This document shows, piece by piece, positions 1-8,616 of a stretch of DNA of 64,000 bases. This stretch comes from JBGTFE01 sp036403235 (GTDB lineage Bacteria; Acidobacteriota; Blastocatellia; Pyrinomonadales; Pyrinomonadaceae). Each line of letters begins with the position of its first letter. Within the stretch, counting starts at the first letter, position 1. The stretch spans positions 37,960-101,959 of the forward strand of contig DASWRI010000070.1 of assembly GCA_036403235.1 (NCBI GenBank), read 5' to 3'. The position numbers and the translations under genes are program-made. The notes under the pieces were generated by a model. The model was given only the letters and a program-made list of their open reading frames with translations, had not been told where the DNA came from and did not search any database.

Positions 1-1
1 T

Positions 2-2194
2 TTGCGCGAATACGATGTTTCCCTCTCGCCCGAATCGCTTTTAATCGGCGATTTATCGGGCGGTTTTGAAATTCCGGCGCTCGATTTGACAGTTCAGACC
101 GAGACGGAAATTTTCGGCGAAACGACGCAGCACGAATTTCAAAGGTCAAAGGATAAAGCGCCGAAAACGAGCCGAAAATCCAGAACTTCGGCGTTTATAT
201 CCGATTTCCGCGATTTGAAAGTCGGCGATTTCGTCGTTCACGTCGACCACGGTATCGGCCGTTTCGAAGGTTTGCAGACAATCTCGGCGCAGGGCTCGGA
301 GCGCGAGTTTATGCTGCTGATTTACGCCGATAACGCGCGGCTTTTTGTGCCGGTCGAGCGGCTCGATTTGGTTTCGCGCTACGGTTCGAGCGAAGCCGCG
401 CAGCCGGCTCTGGACAGACTGGGCGGTCTCGGCTGGCAGAAAACGAAAGCGAAAGCGAAGCGCGCGATGCGCGATATGGCCGACGAGCTTTTGCGGCTTT
501 ACGCCGAAAGAAGATTGGTGCAGGGCTTTGCTTTTTCGGCCGACAGCCCGTGGCAAAACGAATTTGAAGACGCTTTTCCGTATCAGCTGACCGCTGACCA
601 GGCGACGGCGATTGAAGACACCAAAACGGATATGCAAACGGCCGTTCCGATGGACAGGCTTATCGTCGGCGACGTCGGCTACGGCAAAACGGAAGTCGCG
701 ATGCGCGCCGCATTCAAAGCCGTGATGGACAACAAACAGGTCGCTATTTTGACGCCGACGACGGTTCTCGCTTACCAGCATTTTGAAACTTTCAAACAAA
801 GGTTTGCCGCGTTTCCCGTAAAAATCGAGCTGCTTTCGCGTTTTCGCTCGGCGAAAGAGCAAAAGGAAGTCGTCAAAGCGGCCGAAGAAGGCAACGTCGA
901 TATTTTAATCGGGACGCACCGGATTTTATCGAACGATGTCGTCATGCCGAAGCTCGGTCTGGTCGTCGTCGACGAAGAACAGCGTTTCGGCGTCGCGCAC
1001 AAAGAGAAATTGAAGCATCTGAAAAAGAAAGTCGATGTCTTGACGTTGAGCGCGACGCCGATTCCGCGCACTTTGAATATGAGCCTGCTCGGAATGCGCG
1101 ATATGTCGGTGATTGAGACGCCGCCGCGCGACCGTCTGGCGATAAATACGCAGGTCGTGCAGTTTTCCGAAGGCGTTATTAAGTCTGCGATTGAGCTTGA
1201 GCTTGCGCGAAACGGTCAGATTTTCTTTATTCACAACCGCGTCGAAACGATTGAGGCCATCGCCGCGCACGTCAAAAAAATCGTGCCGAACGCCCGCATT
1301 ATCGTCGCTCACGGTCAGATGAACGAAAAGGAAATGGAAACGGCCGTTCTCGATTTTGTCGATTACAAATTCGATGTTTTGGTCGCGACGACGATAATCG
1401 AAAACGGCATCGACATTCCGCGCGCGAACACAATCATCATCAACCGCGCCGACAATTACGGGCTTTCGCAACTTTACCAGCTTCGCGGCCGCGTCGGGCG
1501 TTCGAACCGGCGCGCGTATGCATATCTTTTGATTCCGAGCGAATTAGAGCTGACGCCGATTGCGCGAAGGCGTTTGAGCGCTATTCGGGAATTTTCCGAT
1601 TTGGGCGCGGGCTTTCGCATCGCCGCGCTCGATTTAGAGCTGCGCGGCGCGGGAAATATTCTCGGCGGCCAGCAGTCCGGCCATCTCGACGCGCTCGGTT
1701 TCGACCTTTACACAAAAATGCTCGAACGGACGATTGGAGAAATTCGCGGCGACGAAATCGAAGACGAAACGAGCGTTTCGATAAACTTAGGCGTCGATGT
1801 TTCGATTCCGCAAAATTACATCAACGAAACTTCGCAGCGCCTGAGGACTTACAAGCGCATTTCCTCCGCCGAATCCGAAGACGAGCTTCGCGGAATTTAC
1901 GCCGAGATTCAAGACCGTTACGGAAAATTCCCCGAATCGGTCGATAACCTGTTTGAATACGCGCGTCTGCGAAAAACGGCCGAGCGAATGCGCGTCGTTT
2001 CGATTGACAAGACAAAAGACGGCCTCGCCATAAAACTCGGCGAAAACGCGCGCGTCGCGCCCGAAAAACTGATGGAATTTTTGTCGAAAAATGAAACCGC
2101 GAACTTTTCACCGAGCGGGATTTTGCGCGTCGTCATCGACGTCGAAAATCTAATCGAGGCCGCGCGGCTTGTTTTAGAGGAAATCGGCGTTTAA
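2..2194 (+). CDS. mfd: Transcription-repair coupling factor Mfd, C-terminal part (5' truncated by window edge)
   Basis: Mfd is a DNA translocase that removes RNA polymerase stalled at lesions and recruits UvrA. The visible 730 codons run open to the left edge, so the UvrB-like N-terminal modules are missing and no start can be given; the first codon here is only an in-frame TTG. In order one sees the CarD-like RNA-polymerase interaction domain (VGDFVVHVDHGIGRFEG, about residues 74-90), the helicase with Walker A GDVGYGKTEV (about 223), a DEEQ box (about 324), the translocation motif and RGRVGR (about 498), and the C-terminal TRCF domain. All helicase motifs look intact. It ends in TAA directly before a 21-nt repeat array. 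Identification is secure. Confidence 0.97.
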   Translation: MREYDVSLSPESLLIGDLSGGFEIPALDLTVQTETEIFGETTQHEFQRSKDKAPKTSRKSRTSAFISDFRDLKVGDFVVHVDHGIGRFEGLQTISAQGSEREFMLLIYADNARLFVPVERLDLVSRYGSSEAAQPALDRLGGLGWQKTKAKAKRAMRDMADELLRLYAERRLVQGFAFSADSPWQNEFEDAFPYQLTADQATAIEDTKTDMQTAVPMDRLIVGDVGYGKTEVAMRAAFKAVMDNKQVAILTPTTVLAYQHFETFKQRFAAFPVKIELLSRFRSAKEQKEVVKAAEEGNVDILIGTHRILSNDVVMPKLGLVVVDEEQRFGVAHKEKLKHLKKKVDVLTLSATPIPRTLNMSLLGMRDMSVIETPPRDRLAINTQVVQFSEGVIKSAIELELARNGQIFFIHNRVETIEAIAAHVKKIVPNARIIVAHGQMNEKEMETAVLDFVDYKFDVLVATTIIENGIDIPRANTIIINRADNYGLSQLYQLRGRVGRSNRRAYAYLLIPSELELTPIARRRLSAIREFSDLGAGFRIAALDLELRGAGNILGGQQSGHLDALGFDLYTKMLERTIGEIRGDEIEDETSVSINLGVDVSIPQNYINETSQRLRTYKRISSAESEDELRGIYAEIQDRYGKFPESVDNLFEYARLRKTAERMRVVSIDKTKDGLAIKLGENARVAPEKLMEFLSKNETANFSPSGILRVVIDVENLIEAARLVLEEIGV

Positions 2195-2197
2195 TTG

Positions 2198-2365
2198 AAA
2201 GATTACACGCGTGACAGCAAAGTATTTTTGATTTGCAGGAAGATTTACACGCATCGCAACAAAGGATACAGGCGTGACAACGAAGGATACGCGGCTTACA
2301 AAAAGGAATTTAATCTTTGCGGAAAGGCATTTTTTAATTACCGGAAGCCGTTTAATTCGTAATTG
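2198..2365. repeat. Intergenic 21-nt period degenerate repeat array A
   Basis: Six consecutive 21-nt units (starts 2198, 2219, 2240, 2261, 2282, 2303), then a 22-nt unit (2324) and a partial one (2346). Units typically begin AAAGGA or AAGGA, carry TACACGCGT or TACAGGCGT in the middle and end near GACAAC. The array begins 4 nt after the mfd stop and ends at the stop of the convergent gene at 2369. The core TACAGGCGTGACAAC resembles the arrays at 15033 and 37777. It is not translated in any convincing frame. Function unknown. Confidence 0.75.
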
Positions 2366-2368
2366 TTT

Positions 2369-3028
2369 CTATTCCGTACAATCTCCGAATTCGTTTACGT
2401 TGCAAACGAAAAGATGCGGGCAGATTTCCTTTGTCTGGCGGCGCACGTTTCGCCAGACGATTGAATTTTCGTATCTGTCTTTTGTCCAGCCGAGCTGTTT
2501 GCGGTTTTTCCAGACGAATTCGTAAGCTTCTCGTTCGTCCGCGCCCTTCAAATGCTGCGCTTCGTGGAGCAGAACGGCGGCGCGCTCGGTGTCGTCCGAC
2601 GGGTATTGAAAAAAATCTGGATAGACGGTCATTATCTCGAACGGGTAATTGGTCGCGGCGTAGGCGTTTTCCTCGCGCGTCGAAGCGTTAAGCCAGTTGT
2701 CGTTTTCGCGAAAGCTCGTCAGACGACTTAAAAGAAAAACTTCGCGCGAAAATCCTTTTTCTTCCAGAACTTTTATCGCGCTTTCAACTTTTGCTTTTTC
2801 GTCGTAACTGAGCGACTTTGACGTAAAAAGCAGCGATAGATAAAAGCCTGTAAGCGCCAGCAGACAAACGACGGCGCAGCTCGCGGCGCGCCCGATAATT
2901 TTTCGTCTGAGCGACGTTTTCGGCTTTTCCGCGCCGGACGCGACTTCGAGCAAATTTACCTGGCAGCGCGCGCATTCTTCGGCGCCGGTGAAGTTTATTA
3001 AACGGCAGTTAGGACATTTTTTGTTCAT
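2369..3028 (-). CDS. Membrane-anchored zinc-ribbon protein with HEXXH motif, putative metallopeptidase
   Basis: The start is taken at MNKKCPNC (3028), five codons inside the longest frame, because the zinc ribbon begins there. Visible parts: a CPNC-x12-CARC zinc ribbon at residues 5-22, a basic stretch, one transmembrane helix (about 50-70), then a periplasmic domain with HEAQH (about 160), a pattern compatible with a zinc-peptidase active site, followed by further acidic residues. I do not recognise the family, and a third metal ligand cannot be assigned by eye. It is convergent with mfd across the repeat array. It could equally be a structural protein in which HEAQH is coincidental. Confidence 0.7.
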   Translation of the reverse strand: MNKKCPNCRLINFTGAEECARCQVNLLEVASGAEKPKTSLRRKIIGRAASCAVVCLLALTGFYLSLLFTSKSLSYDEKAKVESAIKVLEEKGFSREVFLLSRLTSFRENDNWLNASTREENAYAATNYPFEIMTVYPDFFQYPSDDTERAAVLLHEAQHLKGADEREAYEFVWKNRKQLGWTKDRYENSIVWRNVRRQTKEICPHLFVCNVNEFGDCTE

Positions 3029-3202
3029 AACGCGCGGCCGCATGAGCCGCTATTTATAAAAAACTGCCAATTATTTTTAATTCCACAAATAAAAGTTGAC
3101 GAGAAACGCGTGGCGAAATTCGCGCATCAAACGTTTCAAGTTGCATAAATTCACCATTCGAGATTAAGATTTCCAATTAGTTTTTATTTTAAGGAGCAAA
3201 AA

Positions 3203-4387
3203 GTGAGATATTTCAACTCCGCAATTTTATTGATTGCAATTTTATTTTTAATTAATCTTTCCGTCGCCGCGCAGGAAACCGACATCAAGGTCGTCGATGA
3301 AGTCGTCGCGCAGGTCAACGACAGCGTCGTCACGCTGTCGGGCATAAAACGCCAGATGAAAGACGTCGTCGATGCATTAATCGAGCAGGGCAAAACGCGC
3401 GAGCAGGCCGAAGCCGAAGTAAACGGCAAGCAGGCCGAGCTGATTGCCAACGTCATCAACGAAGAGATGCTCTTGCAGAAAGGCAAGGAGCTCGGCGTCG
3501 ATTCGGACGTCGAAGCCGAAATCAACAATCGTTTTCGCGAAAAAATGGCGGAACTGAACTTAAAATCGATTGATAAGCTTTACGAAGTTATGCGCGCCTC
3601 GAACATCGACCCCGATTCGGTTCGCGAAACGTGGCGCAAACAGTTGACCAAAGACATTGTTTTGCAGCGCGAAGTCGATTCGAAAGTTTATTACAGCTGG
3701 ACTTCGAAAGAAATAAAAGACTATTACGAGAAAAATAAGACGAAATTTACAAAACCCGAAACCATCACGCTTTCGGAAATTTTCTTGAGCTTTGCCGGGC
3801 GCGATGAAGCGGCCGTCAAGGCAAAGGCCGCCGAAATCATCAAACAGGCGCGCGGCGGCGCTGATTTTTCCAAGCTTGCCGTCGACAACTCGGAACGCTC
3901 GGAAGCGGCGCAATCAAAAGGAAAGGTCGGAACTTTTACGCTCGAACAGATAAAAGGCATCAGCGAAAAGCTCATCGCTCCGCTCCAGACAGTCAAAGTG
4001 GGCGGCGTCACCGAGCCGATTATTATGGACGAAGGCGTCGAAATTCTGCGCGTCGACGAAAGAACGGCGGCCAGCAGCGAATCGGTCTTTGACGAAACCG
4101 AAGTTCGCAAGGCGATGACTTACGAAAAAATTCCCGACGAGCGCCGCAAATATCTCTCGACTCTGCGCCAGGATTCGTATATCAAAATCAGCGACACTTA
4201 TCGCCCGATGGTCGCGCCGCTTCTGTCTATCGAAGAAAAGAAAATCGACAGCAAAAAAACTGACAGCAAGAAATCTGAGGACAAAAAATCCGAGAGCAAG
4301 AAATCCGAAGACAAGAAATCTGACGATAAAAAAACCGAAGCCAAAAAATCCGACAAAAAATCCGACAACAAAAAATCGAATAAATAA
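3203..4387 (+). CDS. SurA/PpiC-like periplasmic peptidyl-prolyl isomerase with Lys/Ser/Asp repeat tail
   Basis: A periplasmic folding chaperone and proline isomerase for outer-membrane proteins is the likely role. The GTG start at 3203 has AAGGAG at 3191. A signal peptide (residues 1-23, ending VAAQ) precedes a SurA N-terminal helical domain (VDEVVAQVNDSVVTLSGI) and one PpiC parvulin domain (about 183-290: ITLSEIFLSFAGR, FSKLAVDNS, GTFTLEQI). The last roughly 45 residues are a low-complexity tail of KKSEDKKS/KKTDSKKS type repeats, not normal for SurA. E. coli SurA has two parvulin domains; only one is evident here. The gene following across a hairpin encodes an S4 RNA-binding protein. Confidence 0.88.
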   Translation: MRYFNSAILLIAILFLINLSVAAQETDIKVVDEVVAQVNDSVVTLSGIKRQMKDVVDALIEQGKTREQAEAEVNGKQAELIANVINEEMLLQKGKELGVDSDVEAEINNRFREKMAELNLKSIDKLYEVMRASNIDPDSVRETWRKQLTKDIVLQREVDSKVYYSWTSKEIKDYYEKNKTKFTKPETITLSEIFLSFAGRDEAAVKAKAAEIIKQARGGADFSKLAVDNSERSEAAQSKGKVGTFTLEQIKGISEKLIAPLQTVKVGGVTEPIIMDEGVEILRVDERTAASSESVFDETEVRKAMTYEKIPDERRKYLSTLRQDSYIKISDTYRPMVAPLLSIEEKKIDSKKTDSKKSEDKKSESKKSEDKKSDDKKTEAKKSDKKSDNKKSNK

Positions 4388-4390
4388 TGT

Positions 4391-4455
4391 AAAAAGTGAA
4401 AAGTGAAAAGTGAGGGAAATTTAATTTTTCACTTTTCACTTTTCACTTTTCACTT
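4391..4455. repeat. Heptad inverted repeat (GTGAAAA units)
   Basis: Left arm 4391-4413 consists of GTGAAAA heptamers; right arm 4429-4455 is TCACTTT heptamers. 22 bp pair perfectly around a loop of about 16 nt. It fills almost the whole 71-nt gap between the foldase stop and the next ATG, leaving no recognisable Shine-Dalgarno for that gene. Confidence 0.85.
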
Positions 4456-4458
4456 CCA

Positions 4459-4731
4459 ATGCGTCTCGACCTTTTCCTCAAAACAAGCCGTCTCATCCTG
4501 CGCCGCTCGCTGGCGCAGAAGTTTTGCGATGCGAATCTCGTAAAAGTGAATTCTCAGGCGGCGAAATCCTCAAAAGAAATCAAACCGGGCGACGAAATAG
4601 AAATCAAGCGCAGCAATCGCATCCTGAAAGTGCGCGTCGCCGACATTCCCGCTAAAAAACAGGTCGCCAAGCAGGACGCTTCGAGTCTTTACGAAATTTT
4701 GTCTGAAGAAATTCTCGCGGACGAAATTTAA
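4459..4731 (+). CDS. S4-domain RNA-binding protein (HslR/RqcP-like)
   Basis: A 90-residue protein starting MRLDLFLKTSRLILRRS, the classical S4 motif found in heat-shock protein 15 (HslR) and RqcP, which bind 50S subunits or stalled ribosome-nascent chain complexes. The S4 fold occupies residues 1-65 (VKVN...GDEIEIK pattern), followed by a short charged tail. The gene lies directly after a heptad hairpin and has no obvious ribosome-binding site. Its last bases overlap the stop of the convergent membrane protein (4728). The exact cellular role (ribosome rescue or heat shock) is inference. Confidence 0.85.
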   Translation: MRLDLFLKTSRLILRRSLAQKFCDANLVKVNSQAAKSSKEIKPGDEIEIKRSNRILKVRVADIPAKKQVAKQDASSLYEILSEEILADEI

Positions 4732-5528
4732 TCCTGATTTCCGGTCGAGGCAGGCGGAAGCAGAAAAAGCCCGATTAAATAAAACACGACGGCAAAAAAT
4801 TGGATATAGCCGGTTCCGGCGGCAAAACGCGGCAAATCGAGCAGCCACGTAAAAGCTTCTTTGCCCGGATTCTGAAAAATTCCCTGCAGCCAGCCGTCGC
4901 TCGCCGGCGCGGTCAGGCTCGCCAAAATCAAATATTTGACCAGAAACGCGAGACCGAACATCGCGCCGAGACTTTTTAACAATTTGCGCGTGTCGAAATC
5001 GGCGAACAGATTATTCCAGAGCGTCCAGAAAAAACAAAACGCGATTATCCAGAACGGCAAGCCCTGTTCGGGCAGGAGCGAATTAAAAATCTGCGTCGAA
5101 GCGAAAAAAAGCGTCACCAGACAAGCGCCGTTGGCGACGTTTTTCAAGGTCGAAAAATCTTCGGAAAACCAGCCGTCGAGCTTCACGAGTTTGGCGCGAA
5201 AGAAAAGAACGAGCAGAAGCGCGGCGAAAATAAGACAGACGAGCGGCGGCTTTAAGAAAACAAACGCGCTGTCGATTTGTCCGAGCCGCATGCCGCCGAG
5301 CAGCGAAACGGTCAGAAAAATAAGCGGCAAAAATACGTATTGAAGATGAGATTTTTGATTTTTGGCCTTTAATTTTTTGGCTTTAGTTTCCGGTCTGCGC
5401 GAGACTTTGGTTATTTCTTCGTCCGCAATTTCAATTTCCTCGCCGGTCGAAACTTCCAATAATTCGCCGTCGACGACCTGAAAATCGTTTTTTTCGACTC
5501 TTTCAATTTCTTCCGTCTCTCTTTTCAC
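4728..5528 (-). CDS. Six-helix integral membrane protein of unknown function
   Basis: A 266-residue protein. The first roughly 65 residues are cytoplasmic-looking, acidic then lysine-rich (VSRRPETKAKKLKAKNQK). Six hydrophobic segments follow (about 68-90, 92-113, 132-155, 160-180, 190-212, 240-262). No catalytic motif or family recognised. It lies 3 nt downstream of the 5532 gene on the same strand, so the two are probably co-transcribed, and its stop overlaps the convergent S4 gene. Confidence 0.75.
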   Translation of the reverse strand: MKRETEEIERVEKNDFQVVDGELLEVSTGEEIEIADEEITKVSRRPETKAKKLKAKNQKSHLQYVFLPLIFLTVSLLGGMRLGQIDSAFVFLKPPLVCLIFAALLLVLFFRAKLVKLDGWFSEDFSTLKNVANGACLVTLFFASTQIFNSLLPEQGLPFWIIAFCFFWTLWNNLFADFDTRKLLKSLGAMFGLAFLVKYLILASLTAPASDGWLQGIFQNPGKEAFTWLLDLPRFAAGTGYIQFFAVVFYLIGLFLLPPASTGNQD

Positions 5529-5531
5529 TTT

Positions 5532-6059
5532 TTATTTTCTTTCCCTGGTTAATTTGAACGGGTTAAAATCGTCGGCCGTTATTTTCATGCCCTGCTCGAA
5601 CTCGTTTTTCAGCTCGGCGGGCGTTTTCATTTGCAGATTCGCATCGTCGGACTTGAAGTTTTTATCGAGCGTAATCACCCGGTTCGTCTGTTCGAGACCT
5701 TGTTTGAAAAGCTCGTCGTCGCTGTAAAGCTTGCCGAAGCCCTGCCGGTAAAAGCTGTAGGCGATATAAAACTGCGTTTTCGCGTCGCGTCGCTCGGGGT
5801 CTGCGTTTTCAAAAAACGAGCGCGCGGCGATGAAATTGTCTTCGCGAAACGCCTTTAAGCCGTCGGCAAATTTCTGCTCGTCGACCTCATATGTGCCGGC
5901 GATGATTTGTCCTTTGGTCGTCGCGGTTTCGATGGTTTCTTTGGCTTTTATCGAAACTTCCTCCAGATTTTTCGGCGCAGCCCAGTAAAGCCACGCAACG
6001 AAAATGCCGTAAACGGCAACCAAAATAAGACTTAAAATCTGGATGTATTTTTCTTTCAT
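5532..6059 (-). CDS. Membrane-anchored TPR-like protein
   Basis: The start is set at MKEKYIQIL (6059) because this gives an N-terminal transmembrane helix (residues 5-27); the longer frame adds 27 unlikely residues. After the anchor come about 150 residues predicted helical with a repeat-like pattern (FADGLKAFREDNFIAARSFF, TQFYIAYSFYRQGFGKLYSD), typical of tetratricopeptide repeats that bind partner proteins. Ends 3 nt before the six-helix membrane protein, so the pair may act together in the envelope. Function unknown. Confidence 0.72.
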   Translation of the reverse strand: MKEKYIQILSLILVAVYGIFVAWLYWAAPKNLEEVSIKAKETIETATTKGQIIAGTYEVDEQKFADGLKAFREDNFIAARSFFENADPERRDAKTQFYIAYSFYRQGFGKLYSDDELFKQGLEQTNRVITLDKNFKSDDANLQMKTPAELKNEFEQGMKITADDFNPFKLTRERK

Positions 6060-6246
6060 TGCTATAATTTGCCCGAATAGTTTGGAAGATGCCCGTGCTG
6101 ATGTCAAATAAAAAATATTTCTGCCTCGTCTTAGTTTCACTTTTGTGGCTTTGCGGTTGCACGCAAGCTCAGCCGCAGCTTATGCCAAATATCAGAAAAT
6201 CAGCCGCAAATCGGCGCAGAATCTTCTCGTTACAGGTTGGTGAAAT

Positions 6247-6711
6247 ATGAATTATTTTTCGAAAATCGGTGTTTTTTGCTTGTTATTTTTTGCTTTTGCG
6301 CTCGCCGCCCGAGCGCAGACGGACTGGACGGGCGCTTATGAATTTGACGAAGACGGCGGCCAGACGACGGTCGGCACGGCGATTTTCATCACGCACCAGC
6401 TCGAAGTCAAACAAACCGATGACGGGCTGGTCGCATATCTTCAAAGCAACGGCTTTCAAACGTCGAAAGATTTGATTTGCACGGCGAAGACGGAAGGCGA
6501 TAAACTTTTGATTTATTTTGAAAGCTACGGTGAAAACAACGTTTTTGAGTCCTACGAAGAAGGCGATTTGCTGCTTACGCTGGAATCGAAAACCGCAAAA
6601 AACAAAACCGAAATTTTAACCTTTTGGAACAAATTTCAGCCCGTCGTCACGAAAAACGAAAAATCGGGGCAGCTTTATTTTAAGAAAATCGGGCAAATTA
6701 AGAAAAAATAA
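6247..6711 (+). CDS. Small secreted protein (DUF5991-like)
   Basis: 154 residues with a signal peptide (residues 1-24, ending ARAQ) and a beta-rich mature domain starting DWTGAYEFDEDGGQT. The layout resembles the DUF5991 group as I remember it, but this could not be tested. No catalytic motif visible. Its TAA overlaps the ATG of the next gene (TAATG), so translational coupling with the TonB-C-like protein is likely. Confidence 0.65.
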   Translation: MNYFSKIGVFCLLFFAFALAARAQTDWTGAYEFDEDGGQTTVGTAIFITHQLEVKQTDDGLVAYLQSNGFQTSKDLICTAKTEGDKLLIYFESYGENNVFESYEEGDLLLTLESKTAKNKTEILTFWNKFQPVVTKNEKSGQLYFKKIGQIKKK

Positions 6712-6920
6712 TGAAGACGAAATTAAAAATCAAGCTGCTGGCCGAAGGTCAAATCGGTGATATAATCGCATATTCGGACTTTGACAAAAAATATGTAAAT
6801 TCGTGCATCGAAGCCGCCCGGAAAATCAAATTTATTCCGGCGCAGACAGACGGGAAAAATATCGACGCGTTCGTCATCGAAGATTATTCGTTTACTGTAG
6901 TTAACTTTGCCGGTTTCTAA
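6711..6920 (+). CDS. Stand-alone TonB C-terminal-like domain, 69 aa
   Basis: The sequence IEAARKIKFIPAQTDGK followed by a YSFTVVNF strand matches the end of TonB_C domains, in which an AARKIKF-P motif precedes the last strand. Here the domain has no transmembrane anchor, no proline-rich linker and no signal peptide, and is only about 65 residues. It begins inside the stop codon of the preceding gene (TAATG) and ends before the DUF4920-like gene. It is either a remnant of a larger TonB-like gene or a genuinely minimal cytoplasmic domain. Domain recognition is by pattern only. Confidence 0.6.
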   Translation: MKTKLKIKLLAEGQIGDIIAYSDFDKKYVNSCIEAARKIKFIPAQTDGKNIDAFVIEDYSFTVVNFAGF

Positions 6921-6975
6921 TTTAATTTTCCTGGCCGAATCAGTTTTAGAAAATTTCAGGAGATGTTTTAACAAA

Positions 6976-7533
6976 ATGAAAAAAATATTTAGTTTGATGA
7001 TTTTGATTCTCGCTTTTTCCTTTTCCGCCTTTGCTCAGGATGATAAGAGCAAAACCGAGATGAGAATGGACGAATCGGTGAATACCAAAATGCCGACCGA
7101 CAAGGACAAAACCGAGGCGATTCCGGCAAACGCTTTTCTCAAACGCGGCGCTGCGCTTTCGGATAAAACCGAAAAGGCGGCGCTCGCCGATGTGCTCGTC
7201 AATCCGGCGAAATACGCGGGTAAAACCGTTCGCGTCGAGGGCGTCATCGTCCGCTCGTGCAAGATGGAAGGCTGCTGGATGGAGCTTGCGCCCGCGAAAG
7301 ATGCAAAATCGGTTCGCGTCAAGATGAAAGACCACGCCTTTTTTATCCCGCTCGATGCGGCCGGAGCGACCGCCAAAGCCGAAGGCGTTTTTACGGTCAA
7401 AACTTTATCGAAAGAGCAGGTCAAACACATGATTGAAGAAGACGGCGCGAAATTCGATAACATCAACGATGACGGAACGGTGACCGAAATCTCGTTTGAA
7501 GCGACCGGCGTCGAGCTGACGCGCAAATCGTAA
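6976..7533 (+). CDS. Secreted DUF4920-like protein
   Basis: The start MKKIFSLMI at 6976 is chosen because it gives a clean signal peptide (residues 1-21, ending AFAQ) with CAGGAGATG just upstream; the longer frame adds 23 residues without a signal. The mature part contains the OB-like segment YAGKTVRVEGVIVRSC followed by GCWMEL, as in DUF4920 proteins, which have a conserved cysteine pair. Residues 23-60 are Lys/Thr/Asp rich and probably disordered. Metal or redox binding by the two cysteines is possible but not shown. Confidence 0.72.
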   Translation: MKKIFSLMILILAFSFSAFAQDDKSKTEMRMDESVNTKMPTDKDKTEAIPANAFLKRGAALSDKTEKAALADVLVNPAKYAGKTVRVEGVIVRSCKMEGCWMELAPAKDAKSVRVKMKDHAFFIPLDAAGATAKAEGVFTVKTLSKEQVKHMIEEDGAKFDNINDDGTVTEISFEATGVELTRKS

Positions 7534-7560
7534 TTCATCGGCATAAAATGTTAAAAACGA

Positions 7561-7632
7561 ATTTTGATTTTTGAACTTGGAACTTTGACCTTTGATTTTT
7601 CTTTCAAAGGTCAAAGTTCAAAAATCTAAGGT
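7561..7632. repeat. Heptad inverted repeat (GAACTTT/GACCTTT units)
   Basis: Arms with a 7-nt rhythm (GAACTTG-GAACTTT-GACCTTT-GATTTTT, then the complement CAAAGGT-CAAAGTT-CAAAAAT). 16 bp (7580-7595 with 7604-7619) pair perfectly across an 8-nt loop. Lies between the DUF4920-like gene and the next start at 7658; its T-rich flank could let it act as a terminator. Confidence 0.82.
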
Positions 7633-7657
7633 CATTTTTCTTTTTTGAAAAAATTTT

Positions 7658-8446
7658 ATGAAAATCAAGCTCACCTGCATTTTCGTTTTCATTTTCGCTT
7701 TTGCGCTCGCCGCCGAGAGCTTTTCGCAGGCGAGAACGGGCGGCGCAGTCAGCGGAAAACTGCTCAAAGCGAACGGCAAACCGCTTGCCTACACCGAAAT
7801 CGAATTGGTTCCCGTCGATTCGAACAAAATCGTCATCGACCCGCGACTCGTCGCCATCAGCTCGACCAACGGCGCTTTTGCATTCGCCAACGTGCCCGAC
7901 GGCAAATATACTCTGAGCATCAATTTCGACGACAAACCGACCGATTTATCGCCTTACGGAACGTTTTTCTACCCGAAAACGCCGAATCGCCACGAAGCGC
8001 AAATTTTTGAAATCCGAGGGCAGAGCAAGCTCACGAATTTAATCTTTCAGCTTCCCGCCGCGCTTGCCCAGAGAAAAATCGCGGGCAAAGTCGTCTATCC
8101 GGGCGGCAAACCCGTCTCCGGCGCGTTCATTGCGCTGCGCGACGTGAGCTTTGACCAATCGGTTCTTTTCGGCATCGCCAAAACGGACAAAAACGGAATT
8201 TTTTCGGTCACCGCATTTGAAAGAAGAGGTTATCAATTCGGCGCGATTTTGTTTGAAAAGGACGCGCCGAGCATCTACGAAGCACGAAGCCGAATCATCG
8301 CCGCCGGAGAATCGGACATTTTCACGCTCGACGCCTCGACGCCCGTCATCCAGATAGAATTGAAAACGACCGAAGATTTGAAACGCATCAAAGACAAATA
8401 CATCGCGATGACCATAAACGATTTGTTCGAACGGAACACCGAATAA
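7658..8446 (+). CDS. Secreted protein with carboxypeptidase-regulatory-like (Ig-like) domains
   Basis: 262 residues. A signal peptide (1-24) is followed by two beta-sandwich modules of the carboxypeptidase regulatory type: GGAVSGKLLKANGKPLAYTE near residue 28 and KIAGKVVYPGGKPVSGAFI near 145, each followed by the FAFANVPDGKYTL-like strand. Such modules usually act as stalks or binding domains on secreted proteins and occur in TonB-dependent receptors. No enzymatic domain is attached. The C-terminal 60 residues are unassigned. Confidence 0.75.
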   Translation: MKIKLTCIFVFIFAFALAAESFSQARTGGAVSGKLLKANGKPLAYTEIELVPVDSNKIVIDPRLVAISSTNGAFAFANVPDGKYTLSINFDDKPTDLSPYGTFFYPKTPNRHEAQIFEIRGQSKLTNLIFQLPAALAQRKIAGKVVYPGGKPVSGAFIALRDVSFDQSVLFGIAKTDKNGIFSVTAFERRGYQFGAILFEKDAPSIYEARSRIIAAGESDIFTLDASTPVIQIELKTTEDLKRIKDKYIAMTINDLFERNTE

Positions 8447-8616
8447 ACCGCATCGGCGGTGTAAATACATGCGCCGGATGCTTTTGCAAAGACGCGAAAC
8501 AACCCGAAGACAGACAAAGACAATCAAAGATTATTCCGACTGAACGATTCGGCGAAACGGAAAATTTGTTGACTGATTTGATAAATCGGTAAAAAATATC
8601 TTTAATTATAGTTTTG

